Part shown: positions 18,033 through 26,632 of the stretch, one piece after another
Layout of the letters: the number at the start of each line of letters is the position of its first letter
Position numbering within the stretch: position 1 is the first letter of the stretch
DNA from: Hyphomicrobiales bacterium 4NK60-0047b
Lineage (GTDB): Bacteria; Pseudomonadota; Alphaproteobacteria; Rhizobiales; HXMU1428-3
Length of the DNA: 35,798 nt
Assembly: GCA_040367435.1 (NCBI GenBank)
Contig: BAABWY010000011.1
Span: forward strand, 1-35,798
Direction: 5' to 3'
Translations under genes and position numbers: made by a program
Notes under the pieces: generated by a model
The model's input: only the letters and a program-made list of their open reading frames with translations
Told to the model about the DNA's origin: nothing
Database searches by the model: none

Positions 18033-19247
18033 TTAACGTGCGATTGGCACAACGTTATGCATGTTTTTTGGCTCTTCGGCGAGAAATCTTTTTACATTTC
18101 TTGCTGCTTGGCGAATTCTTTGTTCATTTTCCACAAGTGCAATACGAACAAACCCTTCACCATATTCTCCAAAACCAATACCAGGAGCGACAGCGACATC
18201 AGCTTTTTCCAATAGAAGCTTAGAAAATTCTAATGATCCCATTTCCTTACAACTTTCAGGAATTGGCACCCATGCAAACATGGTTGCGGGTGGTGACGGG
18301 ATATCCCAGCCTACGCGCTGGAAATTGTCGACCAAACAATCACGTCGTTTTTTATAAAGTGACCGCATATCATCAACGCAGGATTGATCACCTTTAAGCG
18401 CCGCCGTTGCGGCAACCTGAATAGGTGTAAATGCACCATAATCAAGGTAAGATTTCACGCGGGCTAGTGCGCCGATTAATCGTTCATTACCGACAGCAAA
18501 GCCCATGCGCCAACCTGGCATTGAGTATGTTTTTGACATCGATGTGAATTCAACAGCCACATCTTTCGCCCCATCAACCTCAAGAATAGAGGGAGGTGGG
18601 TTATCATCAAAATAAACTTCCGAGTAAGCTAAATCTGACAGAAGGATCAGATCATTCTTTTTTGCATAAGCTACAACTTCTTTATAGAAATCGAGGCTTG
18701 CAACCTTTGCCGTTGGGTTTGATGGGTAATTTAGAACCAAAGCCACAGGTTTTGGCACTGAGAAACGCATTGCTCTATCCAACGCTTCAAGGAAGGTATG
18801 GTCTGGCTCTACAGGCAGATGGCGTATAACACCTCCGGAAATGATAAACCCAAACGCATGAATTGGGTAAGTCGGGTTTGGCACTAGCACCACGTCACCT
18901 GGAGCTGTGATGGCTTGCGCCATATTGGCAAAGCCTTCTTTTGAGCCGAGTGTTGCCACAACTTCTGTATCTGCGTTTAATTTCACACCAAAACGACGCT
19001 CATAATAAGCTGCCTGAGCTTTACGAAGCCCGGGGATTCCTTTTGATGCAGAATAACGGTGGGCACGTGGATCACGTACCGCTTCAACCATTTTCTCAAC
19101 GATATGCTCAGGCGTGGCACCATCCGGATTTCCCATGCCGAAATCAATAATATCCGCTCCGGCCGCTCGTGCATCTTGCTTTAAGCGGTTAACTTCAGCA
19201 AATACATAGGGGGGGAGCCGTTTGATACGGTGAAAATCGTCGAGCAC
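18033..19247 (-). CDS. Class I/II PLP-dependent aminotransferase (AlaC/aspartate aminotransferase-like)
   Basis: 404 residues. The fold-type I signature is present: PLP lysine Lys239 in TSMSKTYSMPGWRMG, the NYPSNPTA substrate/phosphate loop, and SDLAYSEVYF upstream. The closest recognised relatives are alanine/aspartate transaminases of the AlaC group, often labelled LL-diaminopimelate aminotransferase; substrate preference cannot be settled from sequence alone. The start is a GTG with a good GAGGA ribosome site 7-8 nt upstream. It sits 17 bp before hom on the same strand, which fits aspartate-family amino acid metabolism. Confidence 0.9.
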   Translation of the reverse strand: MLDDFHRIKRLPPYVFAEVNRLKQDARAAGADIIDFGMGNPDGATPEHIVEKMVEAVRDPRAHRYSASKGIPGLRKAQAAYYERRFGVKLNADTEVVATLGSKEGFANMAQAITAPGDVVLVPNPTYPIHAFGFIISGGVIRHLPVEPDHTFLEALDRAMRFSVPKPVALVLNYPSNPTAKVASLDFYKEVVAYAKKNDLILLSDLAYSEVYFDDNPPPSILEVDGAKDVAVEFTSMSKTYSMPGWRMGFAVGNERLIGALARVKSYLDYGAFTPIQVAATAALKGDQSCVDDMRSLYKKRRDCLVDNFQRVGWDIPSPPATMFAWVPIPESCKEMGSLEFSKLLLEKADVAVAPGIGFGEYGEGFVRIALVENEQRIRQAARNVKRFLAEEPKNMHNVVPIAR

Positions 19248-19491
19248 GAGAATTCCTCATTGATTTATAGGTTGAAAGATATGAGCGCTTTTAAGATGAA
19301 TTATGTAACACTTCATTCAATAAATGCATTCTCACCAAATTTGAGAGAGTTTATCTAATTTTTTGAAAAATTGGAAACATAAATCTCAGCATTTCATTCT
19401 AAATCGAATTTCGCTCTACAAACAGATTTGGTCAATCTTTTTTTAGTTTGTGTTGGTTGTTTTTAGAATGAAATAAGAGATGGGACGCTAT

Positions 19492-19746
19492 TTAGCGGCT
19501 TTCGATCTCTTTAACGGCGTCTTGTCTGTGAGTTTTTTTCTGTGTGTCTAAAAGCTCTGACAATAAATCTTGCTCTTTGGCGGTTAGGGCCTCATCGGCC
19601 TCGTCACGAGAAATAGACATATCTGGCCAAGGCAAAGTTGTCGTTGAACAACCCGCAAGCGACATTAGGCTCAACGCGGTTATGATAATGATGAGCGGTT
19701 GTCTAATATTATTAAAGAGACAATTATTTAAAAGGCCTTGTTTCAT
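19492..19746 (-). CDS. Small lipoprotein
   Basis: 84 residues with a basic N-terminus, a hydrophobic stretch (LIIIITALSLMSL) and a lipobox LAGC with Cys33, so it should be lipid-anchored to the envelope after cleavage. The mature ~50 residues are charged, predicted helical and end in a Lys/Glu-rich tail (LLSELLDTQKKTHRQDAVKE). Function unknown. The leader is somewhat long before the lipobox; no closer in-frame ATG has a better ribosome site. Confidence 0.7.
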   Translation of the reverse strand: MKQGLLNNCLFNNIRQPLIIIITALSLMSLAGCSTTTLPWPDMSISRDEADEALTAKEQDLLSELLDTQKKTHRQDAVKEIESR

Positions 19747-19792
19747 TATCTTCTGCTTGATTTAAGATTGATTACGCACACGAAATGTTTCA

Positions 19793-19835
19793 CTAGAGCA
19801 TAACCTTTTTAAATTGGTTCGACTTAATGCTCTAG
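19793..19835. repeat. CTAGAGCAT...ATGCTCTAG palindrome
   Basis: Nine-base perfect arms over a 25-nt interior. From memory, the AGAGCAT...ATGCTCT frame is a widespread intergenic repeat in Rhizobiales; the match is by recollection, not a search. A compensated variant is at 11182-11222. Confidence 0.65.
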
Positions 19836-19849
19836 TCATTTATTTTGAC

Positions 19850-19891
19850 GCACAATTTACAGATCTTCGTTGTACTCCGGTCTGATTGTGC
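19850..19891. repeat. GCACAAT...ATTGTGC inverted repeat
   Basis: Seven-base perfect arms 28 bp apart, adjacent to the previous palindrome and reminiscent of the GCACAAAA/TTTTGTGC repeat at 11282-11308. Confidence 0.45.
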
Positions 19892-20056
19892 TCAAGCGTA
19901 ACATTGTTCACTAAATATGGCTATTATTTGATTCTTTTACTTGCCCCAAGCAAAATCTGGTCCTCAAGTATAATATTACCCCATGAAGCGCTTTTTCTTT
20001 AACAGCTTTATTTGGATTTATGGAAATTACATATTTTTACAGTTAATCTATTTGGC

Positions 20057-20668
20057 TTATCCTCTCAAGATTGGGTAAAGCGAAGCAAGTAATAGAAATG
20101 CACAAAGATAATTGAAGATTTTTCTGCTTCTATCATTATGTATTATTCGCCTCATTTTTTCTCCCAAAGTTGCCCAGATATTCGTTGAAAAAATAGCTGC
20201 AAACACAAAGGCCCCGGCGACGATTGCGACATTGCCAATTTCCTGGCCCGATGGTGTGTAAAGACTGATAGCCGTTAAAGCCATTGTCCACGCTTTGGGA
20301 TTGATCCATTGAAAGGCCACAGCTTCCAGGAATGTCAGTGGTTTATTTTGAGGGGTATCAATTGTTAGCGTTTCTGTATTGGGTTTGCCAGCAGTAGCTA
20401 TTCGCCATGCCAAATATAGAAAATATAATGTGCAGCAAATTTTGAGAACCAAATAACTATTTGGGACCACATCAAACACCTTTGATGCCCCCATACCAAC
20501 AAGAAACACCATTAACGGAAAACCAATTCCGATGCCAAACATATGAGGAATTGTGCGCAATACCCCATAGTTCATGCCTGAGGCTAACAACATTATATTG
20601 TTCGGCCCTGGTGTGCATGTTGAGATCAATGCGAATAGAAATAGCGATATAAGCAGGTCATATGTCAT
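20057..20668 (-). CDS. LysE/RhtB-family amino acid exporter
   Basis: 203 residues with about five or six membrane helices. The N-terminal family signature is present (CTPGPNNIMLLASGMNYG), as is the central FQWINPKAWTMALTA. The family exports amino acids across the inner membrane; substrate unknown. It is transcribed divergently from an Lrp/AsnC regulator only 72 bp away, the usual arrangement in which the regulator controls the exporter in response to the amino acid. Confidence 0.9.
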   Translation of the reverse strand: MTYDLLISLFLFALISTCTPGPNNIMLLASGMNYGVLRTIPHMFGIGIGFPLMVFLVGMGASKVFDVVPNSYLVLKICCTLYFLYLAWRIATAGKPNTETLTIDTPQNKPLTFLEAVAFQWINPKAWTMALTAISLYTPSGQEIGNVAIVAGAFVFAAIFSTNIWATLGEKMRRIIHNDRSRKIFNYLCAFLLLASLYPILRG

Positions 20669-20740
20669 GGACCGATGTTAAATCGAACTCAGAGCAATTA
20701 GCTTGCTTTTATTCTGTATATATATATCATTTCACAATAT
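20669..20740. promoter_or_regulatory. Divergent promoter region between the LysE exporter and its likely Lrp regulator
   Basis: 72 bp, very AT-rich, with TATATATATATCATTT near the regulator. Neither gene has an evident Shine-Dalgarno sequence at its start, so one or both transcripts may be leaderless. The likely regulator binding site lies here, but no clear palindrome is seen. Confidence 0.5.
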
Positions 20741-21193
20741 ATGACGAAAATTGATAAAATAGACAGAAGAATATTGCGCGAACTGGAGTTAGATGGCCGT
20801 ATCAGCAATTCTGATTTGGCGGAAAGAGTTGGATTGTCGGCCTCAGCTTGCTTGCGCCGGGTTCAGGAACTTGAACGACGTAAAATTATTCTTGGATATA
20901 AAGCCATGTTAGATCGCTCTTATGTGGGCGGTGGTTTTACTGTTCTTGTTACTGTTGGGCTTTCTCGGCACCTGAAGACCGATCAAGAAGCATTTGAAAA
21001 GGCAATGAAGGCCGCACCTGAAGTTCGCGAATGTCATAATGTATCTGGGGCTATAGAATATTTTTTACGTGTAGAGGTGGCTGACCTTGAAGCCTATAAA
21101 TTTTTTCACACAGAAGTTCTCGGCACTGTGCCACAAGTGAGTAGCATCACCTCTTATATCTGCATGGCATCGGCGAAAGATGAGCGAGGCTGA
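20741..21193 (+). CDS. Lrp/AsnC-family transcriptional regulator
   Basis: 150 residues: an N-terminal winged helix-turn-helix (DKIDRRILRELELDGRISN, then DLAERVGLSASACLRRVQEL), followed by the RAM/AsnC effector domain (FTVLVTVGLSRHL, VRECHNVSGAIEYFLRVEV). Such proteins oligomerise and sense amino acids. Divergence from the LysE-type exporter makes that gene its most likely target. Confidence 0.92.
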   Translation: MTKIDKIDRRILRELELDGRISNSDLAERVGLSASACLRRVQELERRKIILGYKAMLDRSYVGGGFTVLVTVGLSRHLKTDQEAFEKAMKAAPEVRECHNVSGAIEYFLRVEVADLEAYKFFHTEVLGTVPQVSSITSYICMASAKDERG

Positions 21194-21254
21194 AGTTGTT
21201 ATTACATTGCAGCCTCTAGAAATTATTTTCGCAATAATCTGATAATTACTAGCT

Positions 21255-22304
21255 TTAAGGAAAGAGCGGCAATTGCTCTAAGCCTGTTTGCTCATCAATG
21301 CCAAAAGCTAAATTAAAGTTTTGCAAAGCTTGGCCTGCTGAGCCCTTCACCAGATTATCAATGGTTGAAATGACAATGAGTTGGTTTTCCACTCGCCCTT
21401 CAAACAAACCTATGAGGCAATGGTTTGAACCTCTGACATGCTGTGTGCCTGGGGTAACCCCCTCTGGTGCAAGATGAATGAAGGCCTCGTCTTTGTAAGC
21501 CGCTTCCATTGCGTCCCTAGCATCAGAAATTGTTTGCCCTTCTTTTAAGGTGAGGTAGCAGGTAATCAGTTCGCCTCTGCTCATTGGCACAAGGTGCGGG
21601 GTGAACGTGACTTGAAGATCGCTCAACCCGGCAGCTTTGTTGATCTCTTGCTCGATTTCAGGTGTGTGGCGATGATTGCCAATGGCGTATGGGCTAAAGC
21701 CTTCGCCGGCTTCACAAAAGAGTGTGTTTTGCTTTAAACCACGCCCTGCCCCCGAGACACCGGAGACCGCGTTTAAAATCATGTTGTCAGTTTTAACGAT
21801 TTCTGATTTTACCAATGGCAACATCGCCATTAGAACAGCGGTAGGATAACAGCCAGGGCACGCTATGATCCTTGCGTTTTTAATGTCGTCTCTATTGTGC
21901 TCCGTTAAACCATAAGCGACTTCTTTATAGAGCTCCTCATGATCATGAGAGCGGCCATACCATTCGCTATAGATTTTCGTATCCCTAAGGCGAAAATCAG
22001 CAGACATATCAATGACTTTAACGTTTTTAGACAGCGTTGAAATGATGTCTTGCGCCGTGCCATGTGGAAGCCCGCAAATAGCGGCATCGACTTCATTCCA
22101 ATTGATGTCATCTGACTTCACCATGTCTGGCAAGCCTGCCATACGAAGATGCGGAAATACATCTGCAACTGGCTTTCCTGCATGCGTATTAGCGACTAAA
22201 CCTGTTAGCTCAATATTTTCATGCGGCACAGCCAATCGCATAAAGTCGCCGCCTGTATAACCAGAAGCGCCAATGATAACTGTGCGAATTTTTTGAGCTG
22301 TCAT
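21255..22304 (-). CDS. argC: N-acetyl-gamma-glutamyl-phosphate reductase
   Basis: 349 residues from the chosen ATG at 22304, which has a purine-rich AGAAGAGA upstream; a longer frame to 22370 adds 22 residues unlike the family. It makes N-acetylglutamate semialdehyde in arginine biosynthesis using NADPH. The NADP-binding IIGASGYTGGDFMRL opens the protein, the catalytic Cys152 lies in IACPGCYPTAV, and GVSGAGRGLK follows. It lies downstream of rpsI on the same strand, behind a terminator. Confidence 0.95.
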   Translation of the reverse strand: MTAQKIRTVIIGASGYTGGDFMRLAVPHENIELTGLVANTHAGKPVADVFPHLRMAGLPDMVKSDDINWNEVDAAICGLPHGTAQDIISTLSKNVKVIDMSADFRLRDTKIYSEWYGRSHDHEELYKEVAYGLTEHNRDDIKNARIIACPGCYPTAVLMAMLPLVKSEIVKTDNMILNAVSGVSGAGRGLKQNTLFCEAGEGFSPYAIGNHRHTPEIEQEINKAAGLSDLQVTFTPHLVPMSRGELITCYLTLKEGQTISDARDAMEAAYKDEAFIHLAPEGVTPGTQHVRGSNHCLIGLFEGRVENQLIVISTIDNLVKGSAGQALQNFNLAFGIDEQTGLEQLPLFP

Positions 22305-22387
22305 GATCTTAATCTCTTCTTGAATATAAACTTTGCTGTCCTGTTTAGTATGTGAAACTGATTTGGACAATATAAAAACTGAGCAAT

Positions 22388-22421
22388 AAAAAAGGGCCTT
22401 GCAATTTGCAAAGCCCTTTTT
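22388..22421 (-). terminator. Rho-independent terminator of the rplM-rpsI operon
   Basis: On the minus strand AAAAGGGCTTTGCAA pairs with TTGCAAGGCCCTTTT (one G-U) and runs into six T residues. It lies 24 nt past the rpsI stop. Confidence 0.88.
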
Positions 22422-22444
22422 GAAATATCGAGTTTCGAAAAAAC

Positions 22445-22927
22445 TTAACGTTTCGAGAACTGGAAGCTACGACGGGCTTTTGCTCTACCGTATTTCTTAC
22501 GTTCAACAACGCGGCTATCACGTGTTAGGAAGCCACCTTTTTTCAGAACTGGTCGAAGAGCTGGCTCATAATTTGTTAGTGCTTTTGAAATGCCGTGACG
22601 AATTGCACCAGCTTGGCCTGAAAGACCACCACCGTGAACAGTCGCCACAATATCAAACTGAGTTTCGCGATCAGCAGCTTTTAAAGGCTGACGGATGATC
22701 ATTTGCAAAACAGGGCGTGCGAAATATTCAGTATCAATCTTTTTATTGATAATGATTTTACCGCTACCAGGCTTTACCCAAACACGCGCAACGGCGTCTT
22801 TTCTTTTGCCAGTTGCATAAGCACGGCCTTGAGCATCTAGTTTTTGAACATAGACAGGAGCATCAGATACGACTGCTTCTTCGCTGTTACCACCTAGTTC
22901 TTCCAGTGATTTAATTTCTTCAGCCAT
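22445..22927 (-). CDS. rpsI: 30S ribosomal protein S9
   Basis: 160 residues, including the ~30-residue N-terminal extension usual in Alphaproteobacteria. S9 signatures are present: [37 protein letters not shown], and the C-terminal [17 protein letters not shown] that reaches the P-site tRNA. It starts 5 bp after rplM, so the two form an operon. Confidence 0.98.
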   Translation of the reverse strand: MAEEIKSLEELGGNSEEAVVSDAPVYVQKLDAQGRAYATGKRKDAVARVWVKPGSGKIIINKKIDTEYFARPVLQMIIRQPLKAADRETQFDIVATVHGGGLSGQAGAIRHGISKALTNYEPALRPVLKKGGFLTRDSRVVERKKYGRAKARRSFQFSKR

Positions 22928-22932
22928 CTAGA

Positions 22933-23397
22933 TTAGCCCTTCCGATTGTTTTTATCATTCATGGCGCCAACATCCAACGGTTGTGGATCTTGTGCTTCGT
23001 GAGTGTGCTCACCGCCAGTGAAGATACGTAGATTTGTCAGTTGCTTACGAGATAGAGGCCCACCAGGCATCATACGCTCAACAGCTTTTTGAAGAACACG
23101 CTCAGGAAAGCGGCCATCTAAAATTTGATGAGCTTTACGAGACTTGATGCCACCTGGGTGACCTGTGTGCCAGTAATATGTTTTGTTTTCGCGTTTTTTG
23201 CCTGTTAGAACAACTTTATCCGCATTGATAACTACGATGTTATCGCCACAATCCATGTTTGGTGTGAAAGTTGCCAAGTGCTTACCGCGCAAACGGTAGG
23301 CAATAATAGATGCGAGCCGGCCAAGTACTAGGCCTTCCGCGTCGATCAAAACCCATTTTTTCTCAATAGTTGAGGGGGTTGCATTAAAGGTTTTCAT
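22933..23397 (-). CDS. rplM: 50S ribosomal protein L13
   Basis: 154 residues from the ATG at 23397, matching the family; the frame extends upstream to 23478 but those codons look non-ribosomal. The chosen ATG has AGGAAAAATAAA before it, a good ribosome site. L13 features include [38 protein letters not shown], and [14 protein letters not shown]13 is an early-assembly protein of the large subunit. Confidence 0.97.
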   Translation of the reverse strand: MKTFNATPSTIEKKWVLIDAEGLVLGRLASIIAYRLRGKHLATFTPNMDCGDNIVVINADKVVLTGKKRENKTYYWHTGHPGGIKSRKAHQILDGRFPERVLQKAVERMMPGGPLSRKQLTNLRIFTGGEHTHEAQDPQPLDVGAMNDKNNRKG

Positions 23398-23814
23398 TTT
23401 ATTTTTCCTATTGCACATAAAGAAGTGCGCAAAATTAAAGACTGCCAAACATACACGGGACCATAATTTGTATGCCACCGTGTAGAGATTTATATTTTGA
23501 TGCTCTAAATTTTAGCCGATTTAAAACAAAAGGCGCCAAGAACACTTAGCGCCGAAATTCGATAGCGCTTTTTAGACAATGCGAGTCCTTGTGTCAACAA
23601 GTAATTATTTCATCATACATTACAACAACTTAACTCTGTGGTAAAATAACACCTTACGCAAATTTCATACGTTGAAAATCTATTGCTTCCTTGGCCTTTC
23701 TCTCTTTAAAAGGCGTAATTCATACTTTTTACTGACTTCTCATCACTTAAGGCTTGCCTTTCAACTGATAGATTGCTGCTATGTTTTTAAAAAATCAATC
23801 GGGAGGGATCACTG
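23398..23814. other. 417-bp divergent region between rplM and metY
   Basis: It contains the ribosomal operon promoter and the metY promoter. Upstream of metY I looked for a SAM-II type riboswitch, which often precedes methionine genes in Alphaproteobacteria, and saw no convincing match. A GGGAGGG ribosome site ends the region. Confidence 0.5.
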
Positions 23815-25092
23815 ATGACCGAAGGACCAAACCAGAAATTTTCCACACTTGCTATTCATGCTGGCGCCGCTCCAGACCCTACAACAGGCGCTAGGGCTAC
23901 ACCTATTTACCAAACCAGTTCTTACGTTTTTGAAGATGTAGATCATGCGGCGTCTCTTTTTAATCTTGAGGCCTTTGGTAACATCTACACACGCTTGATG
24001 AACCCTAATAGCAATGTACTTGAAGAACGCATCACGGCGTTAGAGGGAGGAACAGCTGCACTCACCACAGCTTCTGGCCATGGGGCACAATTACTTGTCT
24101 TTCACACCTTAATGGAGCCCGGCGATGAATTTATCGCTGCTAAACAACTATATGGAGGGTCTCTCAATCAGTTTGGGCATAGTTTTAAAAAGTTTGGCTG
24201 GACGGCAAAATTTGCGGATATTGATGACCCGGCAAGTTTCCAAGCGCAGGTTACTGAAAAAACTAAAGCTATTTTTGTTGAATCCATTGCAAACCCGGGT
24301 GGTATCGTCACTGACCTTAAGGCCATTTCCGAGATAGCTAAAGCTGCTGGTGTTCCTTTAATCGTAGATAATACGCTAGCCACGCCTTATCTATGCCAGC
24401 CCAAAGAACATGGCGCAGATATCATTGTTCACTCCATGACAAAATTCTTAGGTGGGCATGGTAATTCACTTGGCGGCGTTCTTGTTGATTGTGGCACCTT
24501 TGATTGGATGAGTTCAGGTAAGTTTAAAACTCTTTCAACACCGTGCGATAGCTATCATGGCATGGTGCTTGGCGAAGCATTTGGACCGATTGCCCTTGCC
24601 ATTGCGTGCCGTGTTCTTGGCCTTCGTGATCTTGGACCCTGCATCTCCCCTTTTAATGCCTTTATGATTGCAACAGGCATGGAAACTCTGCCCCTTCGCA
24701 TGAAACAGCATTGTGAAAATGCACTCGAGGTTGCACGCTTTCTTTCAAACCATGAAAAGGTTGCTTGGGTGAATTATGCTGGTTTGCCTGATAATGCCTA
24801 TCATGAACGCGCCAAAACTTACTGCCCGCGCGGCGCCGGATCTGTTTTCACTTTTGGTCTCAAGGGTGGCTATGATGCTGGTGTGAATTTGGTGAATTCG
24901 GTTAATCTCTTTAGCCATCTGGCAAATGTTGGTGACACGCGCAGCTTGATCATTCACCCAGCCTCTACAACACACAGACAGCTTTCAGACGAAGATCGTA
25001 AAACCGCTGGTGCTGGTGATGATGTGGTTCGACTTTCTGTCGGCATTGAAGATGCACTCGATATCATCCAGGATTTGGAGGGGAATCTCTAG
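23815..25092 (+). CDS. metY: O-acetylhomoserine (thiol)-lyase / aminocarboxypropyltransferase
   Basis: 425 residues. This PLP enzyme of the Cys/Met metabolism family joins sulfide or a thiol to O-acetyl- or O-succinylhomoserine, giving homocysteine for methionine synthesis. PLP Lys210 lies in VHSMTKFLGGHGNSLGG; other signatures are LEGGTAALTTASGHGA, VDNTLATPYLCQP and SVGIEDALDIIQDLE. Its length matches the MetY group (~425) rather than the shorter MetZ. The acyl acceptor precursor derives from the homoserine made by the hom product. Strong ribosome site GGAGG 8 nt upstream. Confidence 0.93.
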   Translation: MTEGPNQKFSTLAIHAGAAPDPTTGARATPIYQTSSYVFEDVDHAASLFNLEAFGNIYTRLMNPNSNVLEERITALEGGTAALTTASGHGAQLLVFHTLMEPGDEFIAAKQLYGGSLNQFGHSFKKFGWTAKFADIDDPASFQAQVTEKTKAIFVESIANPGGIVTDLKAISEIAKAAGVPLIVDNTLATPYLCQPKEHGADIIVHSMTKFLGGHGNSLGGVLVDCGTFDWMSSGKFKTLSTPCDSYHGMVLGEAFGPIALAIACRVLGLRDLGPCISPFNAFMIATGMETLPLRMKQHCENALEVARFLSNHEKVAWVNYAGLPDNAYHERAKTYCPRGAGSVFTFGLKGGYDAGVNLVNSVNLFSHLANVGDTRSLIIHPASTTHRQLSDEDRKTAGAGDDVVRLSVGIEDALDIIQDLEGNL

Positions 25093-25097
25093 TTAAA

Positions 25098-25392
25098 CTC
25101 ACGGGCTATTCTACTGCAAAGCAGGCCTACTTTTTAGTCGTGCTTCAGGTTGCCCACAAGCAACCGCACTGTTCTCTCTCACGGGCGATGGCAGCAAAGC
25201 TGCCGCGCTCTATTTACTCTCACGGGCTATTCCAAACGCTTATAGCGCTTGAACCTCCGAGGGGCGGTGCTTTTTTGCGATCAGCTTATCCGTACTCGCT
25301 CCGCTCCGTTCGGGCTGATCTTTTGCGCCGGGCTGCGCTAGCGCTTCGCAATGTCCTACCTTCCTGAGAGAGGGCAGTACTCCCTCTTCGTT
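25098..25392 (+). repeat. Three consecutive modular elements with a nested short hairpin
   Basis: The CTCACGGG start motif occurs three times (25098, about 25178 and 25219). The first copy has CTGC-AAA-GCAG, GCCTACTTTTTAGTC, then a short hairpin (25140-25169, outer GTGC/GCAC, inner GGTTGC/GCAACC). The second has GGCAGC-AAA-GCTGCC. The third has an 8-bp first stem with one mismatch, then GAACCTCCGAGGGGCG, a GATCAGC/GCTGATC stem (25279-25320), ATGTCC, and the CTCCCTCTTCG end. Confidence 0.8.
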
Positions 25393-25418
25393 ATGAGAGC
25401 TCAGTCATAGCTCATAAA

Positions 25419-25446
25419 AAAACCGGTCTCTTTTGAGACCGGTTTT
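25419..25446. terminator. Bidirectional terminator between metY and the small secreted gene
   Basis: Perfect 12-bp stem AAAACCGGTCTC/GAGACCGGTTTT around loop TTTT, with T-rich DNA on one side and a run of A on the other. It lies 33 bp past the stop at 25480 on the minus strand. Confidence 0.9.
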
Positions 25447-25479
25447 CTTTTGTTTCCAATTCTATTCGTTCTTTAGATC

Positions 25480-25746
25480 CTAGCGGCGGAGCTTGCGACG
25501 GAAGTTTCTGCGGAATTTGCGGCCATTTTTGAATTTCTTAAATTTGAAGTGACCTTTTTTGTAGAATTTGTGGCCGTGATAACCGCGCTTATATTTGTAG
25601 CCATAGTTGTAACCGTAATAGTGGTTGTGGCCGTAGTGTTTTTTCCAGCCGCCAGCGCTTGCGCCTGTGGCTGATGCGGTTAGGGCTGTGAAGCTGATTG
25701 TTAGAATTGCGATTGCGCTTACGATCATTGTTTTTAAAGTGCTCAT
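25480..25746 (-). CDS. Small secreted His/Tyr/Gly/Lys-rich protein
   Basis: 88 residues. A signal peptide (MSTLKTMIVSAIAILTISF..., cleavage near ASA at about 31) precedes a mature ~57-residue chain almost entirely of Gly, Tyr, His, Lys, Arg and Phe (HYGHNHYYGYNYGYKYKRG, ending RRNFRRKLRR). It should be strongly basic and might bind metal, nucleic acid or polyanions; this is speculation from composition. I recognise no family. A GGAG ribosome site precedes the ATG. A composite hairpin repeat lies 20 nt upstream of the start, and the perfect terminator at 25419-25446 follows the gene, which argues it is expressed. Confidence 0.75.
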   Translation of the reverse strand: MSTLKTMIVSAIAILTISFTALTASATGASAGGWKKHYGHNHYYGYNYGYKYKRGYHGHKFYKKGHFKFKKFKNGRKFRRNFRRKLRR

Positions 25747-25766
25747 TTTAAATCTCCGATTTTGAC

Positions 25767-25847
25767 GTTCAGTTTATCTGTGCTCGCTCTCTTCTCGCGC
25801 TTCAGATGCCCACAAAGCATCCGCGTTAAACTCCGCTCAGACTGAAC
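25767..25847. repeat. Composite hairpin repeat in the leader of the secreted His/Tyr-rich gene
   Basis: Outer arms GTTCAGT (25767-25773) and ACTGAAC (25841-25847) enclose a short hairpin (25796-25826) with inner stem GATGC/GCATC and loop CCACAAA. The flanking words (TTATCTGTGCTCGCTC and AACTCCGCTCAG) parallel those of the element at 4398-4478. Confidence 0.8.
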
Positions 25848-25971
25848 TTGTTTCTCTGTTTAAATTTTATCTCTTTTGCGCTTTGCTTTGTTTCTTGCCC
25901 CGCGCTGTTGATGATTTGAATTTAGGAGATGGGGGAAATAATAGATGTGTGAATTATCACAAAACGCTTTT

Positions 25972-26300
25972 TGCGCTTCAGATGCCCACGAAGCATCCGC
26001 ATTATTTTTTATCTCTCACGGGCAATGGCAGCGGAGTTGCCGCCCTACGAGGTGCAACTGCTCACGCGTTGACGGTTTTTTTTAGTTGCGCTTTAGGTTG
26101 CCCACTTGCAACCGCGCCGAGGCCTACGTTTTTCGTTCTCAGCTGATTGAGGTCTTGCTTGGTGCTTCAGTTGCCCTCTCTTTTAAGTACGCCTCCAGAT
26201 GCCCACAATGCATCCGGCGCAAGCACCCCACGCTGTGCGGTGCTAGGCACAAGACGCCTCTGGCGTCATGTCCTATTGCCCGAAGAGGGCAATACTCCTT
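25972..26300 (+). repeat. Cluster of short hairpins and modular elements
   Basis: Short hairpins at 25972-26001 (outer TGCG/CGCA), 26088-26117 (GCGC/GCGC with GGTTGC/GCAACC) and 26191-26218 (GCC/GGC), the last inside an outer GGTGCTT/AAGCACC stem at 26161-26227. A modular start CTCACGGGCAATGGC is at 26014. A modular 3' end is at 26253-26300: GACGCC-TCT-GGCGTC, ATGTCC, ATTGCCC-GAAGA-GGGCAAT, then CTCCTTTTTC. Confidence 0.8.
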
Positions 26301-26399
26301 TTTCATATAAGAGACTTTTCTCTTTTTCATAGTGATTTGCTGTTTTTTAAAGGTGGCTTGGTTCAGCTGTTCACGGGAATGCGAGGATGAGTTAGGTCT

Positions 26400-26452
26400 T
26401 CGCTCTCTTTTTTGTGCTTCAGATGCCCACAAAGCATCCGCATATGTGAGCG
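26400..26452. repeat. Nested short hairpin repeat
   Basis: Outer arms CGCTC (26401-26405) and GAGCG (26447-26451) enclose a short hairpin with inner GATGC/GCATC, loop CCACAAA and outer TGC/GCA. Confidence 0.7.
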
Positions 26453-26632
26453 ATCTTCACGCCAGCGTGAGAATTGATCACGAAACACCTCTCTTTCCAC
26501 CTCAATTATCAAACGATTTCACGGGGCTGTGAGGTGCCCTTTTTTTTCTTATTCCGATGGTCCATGTTCTTTTCAACGCAAGCCACACGGCACGAAGCAA
26601 GGTGGCAGAAAATTTAATTGGAGACTAAATTC

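Larger units (their letters stand above)
19747..20056. other. 310-bp region with two palindromic repeats
   Basis: It contains the CTAGAGCAT/ATGCTCTAG palindrome and a GCACAAT/ATTGTGC inverted repeat. No gene is seen. Confidence 0.5.
25093..25479. other. Intergenic region after metY filled with repeat elements
   Basis: A repeat block at 25098-25392 begins 5 bp after the metY stop and is followed by the bidirectional terminator. No gene is seen. Confidence 0.7.
25747..26632. other. 886-bp gene-poor stretch dominated by structured repeats
   Basis: It holds a composite hairpin repeat (25767-25847), a cluster at 25972-26300, a nested hairpin (26400-26452), and a small TCACGC/GCGTGA hairpin at 26457-26470. 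A weak GGGC/GCCC stem at 26524-26539 is followed by eight T. No frame here looks coding. Confidence 0.7.

Noticed and set aside
23640-23814. Possible SAM-responsive riboswitch upstream of metY
   Set aside because: The SAM-II core and pseudoknot bases were not found on reading; the leader is plain AT-rich sequence with a good ribosome site.
25093-26632. Several small open frames in the repeat-rich region
   Set aside because: They run through hairpin repeats in all frames, lack ribosome sites and look like chance frames in GC-rich palindromic DNA.
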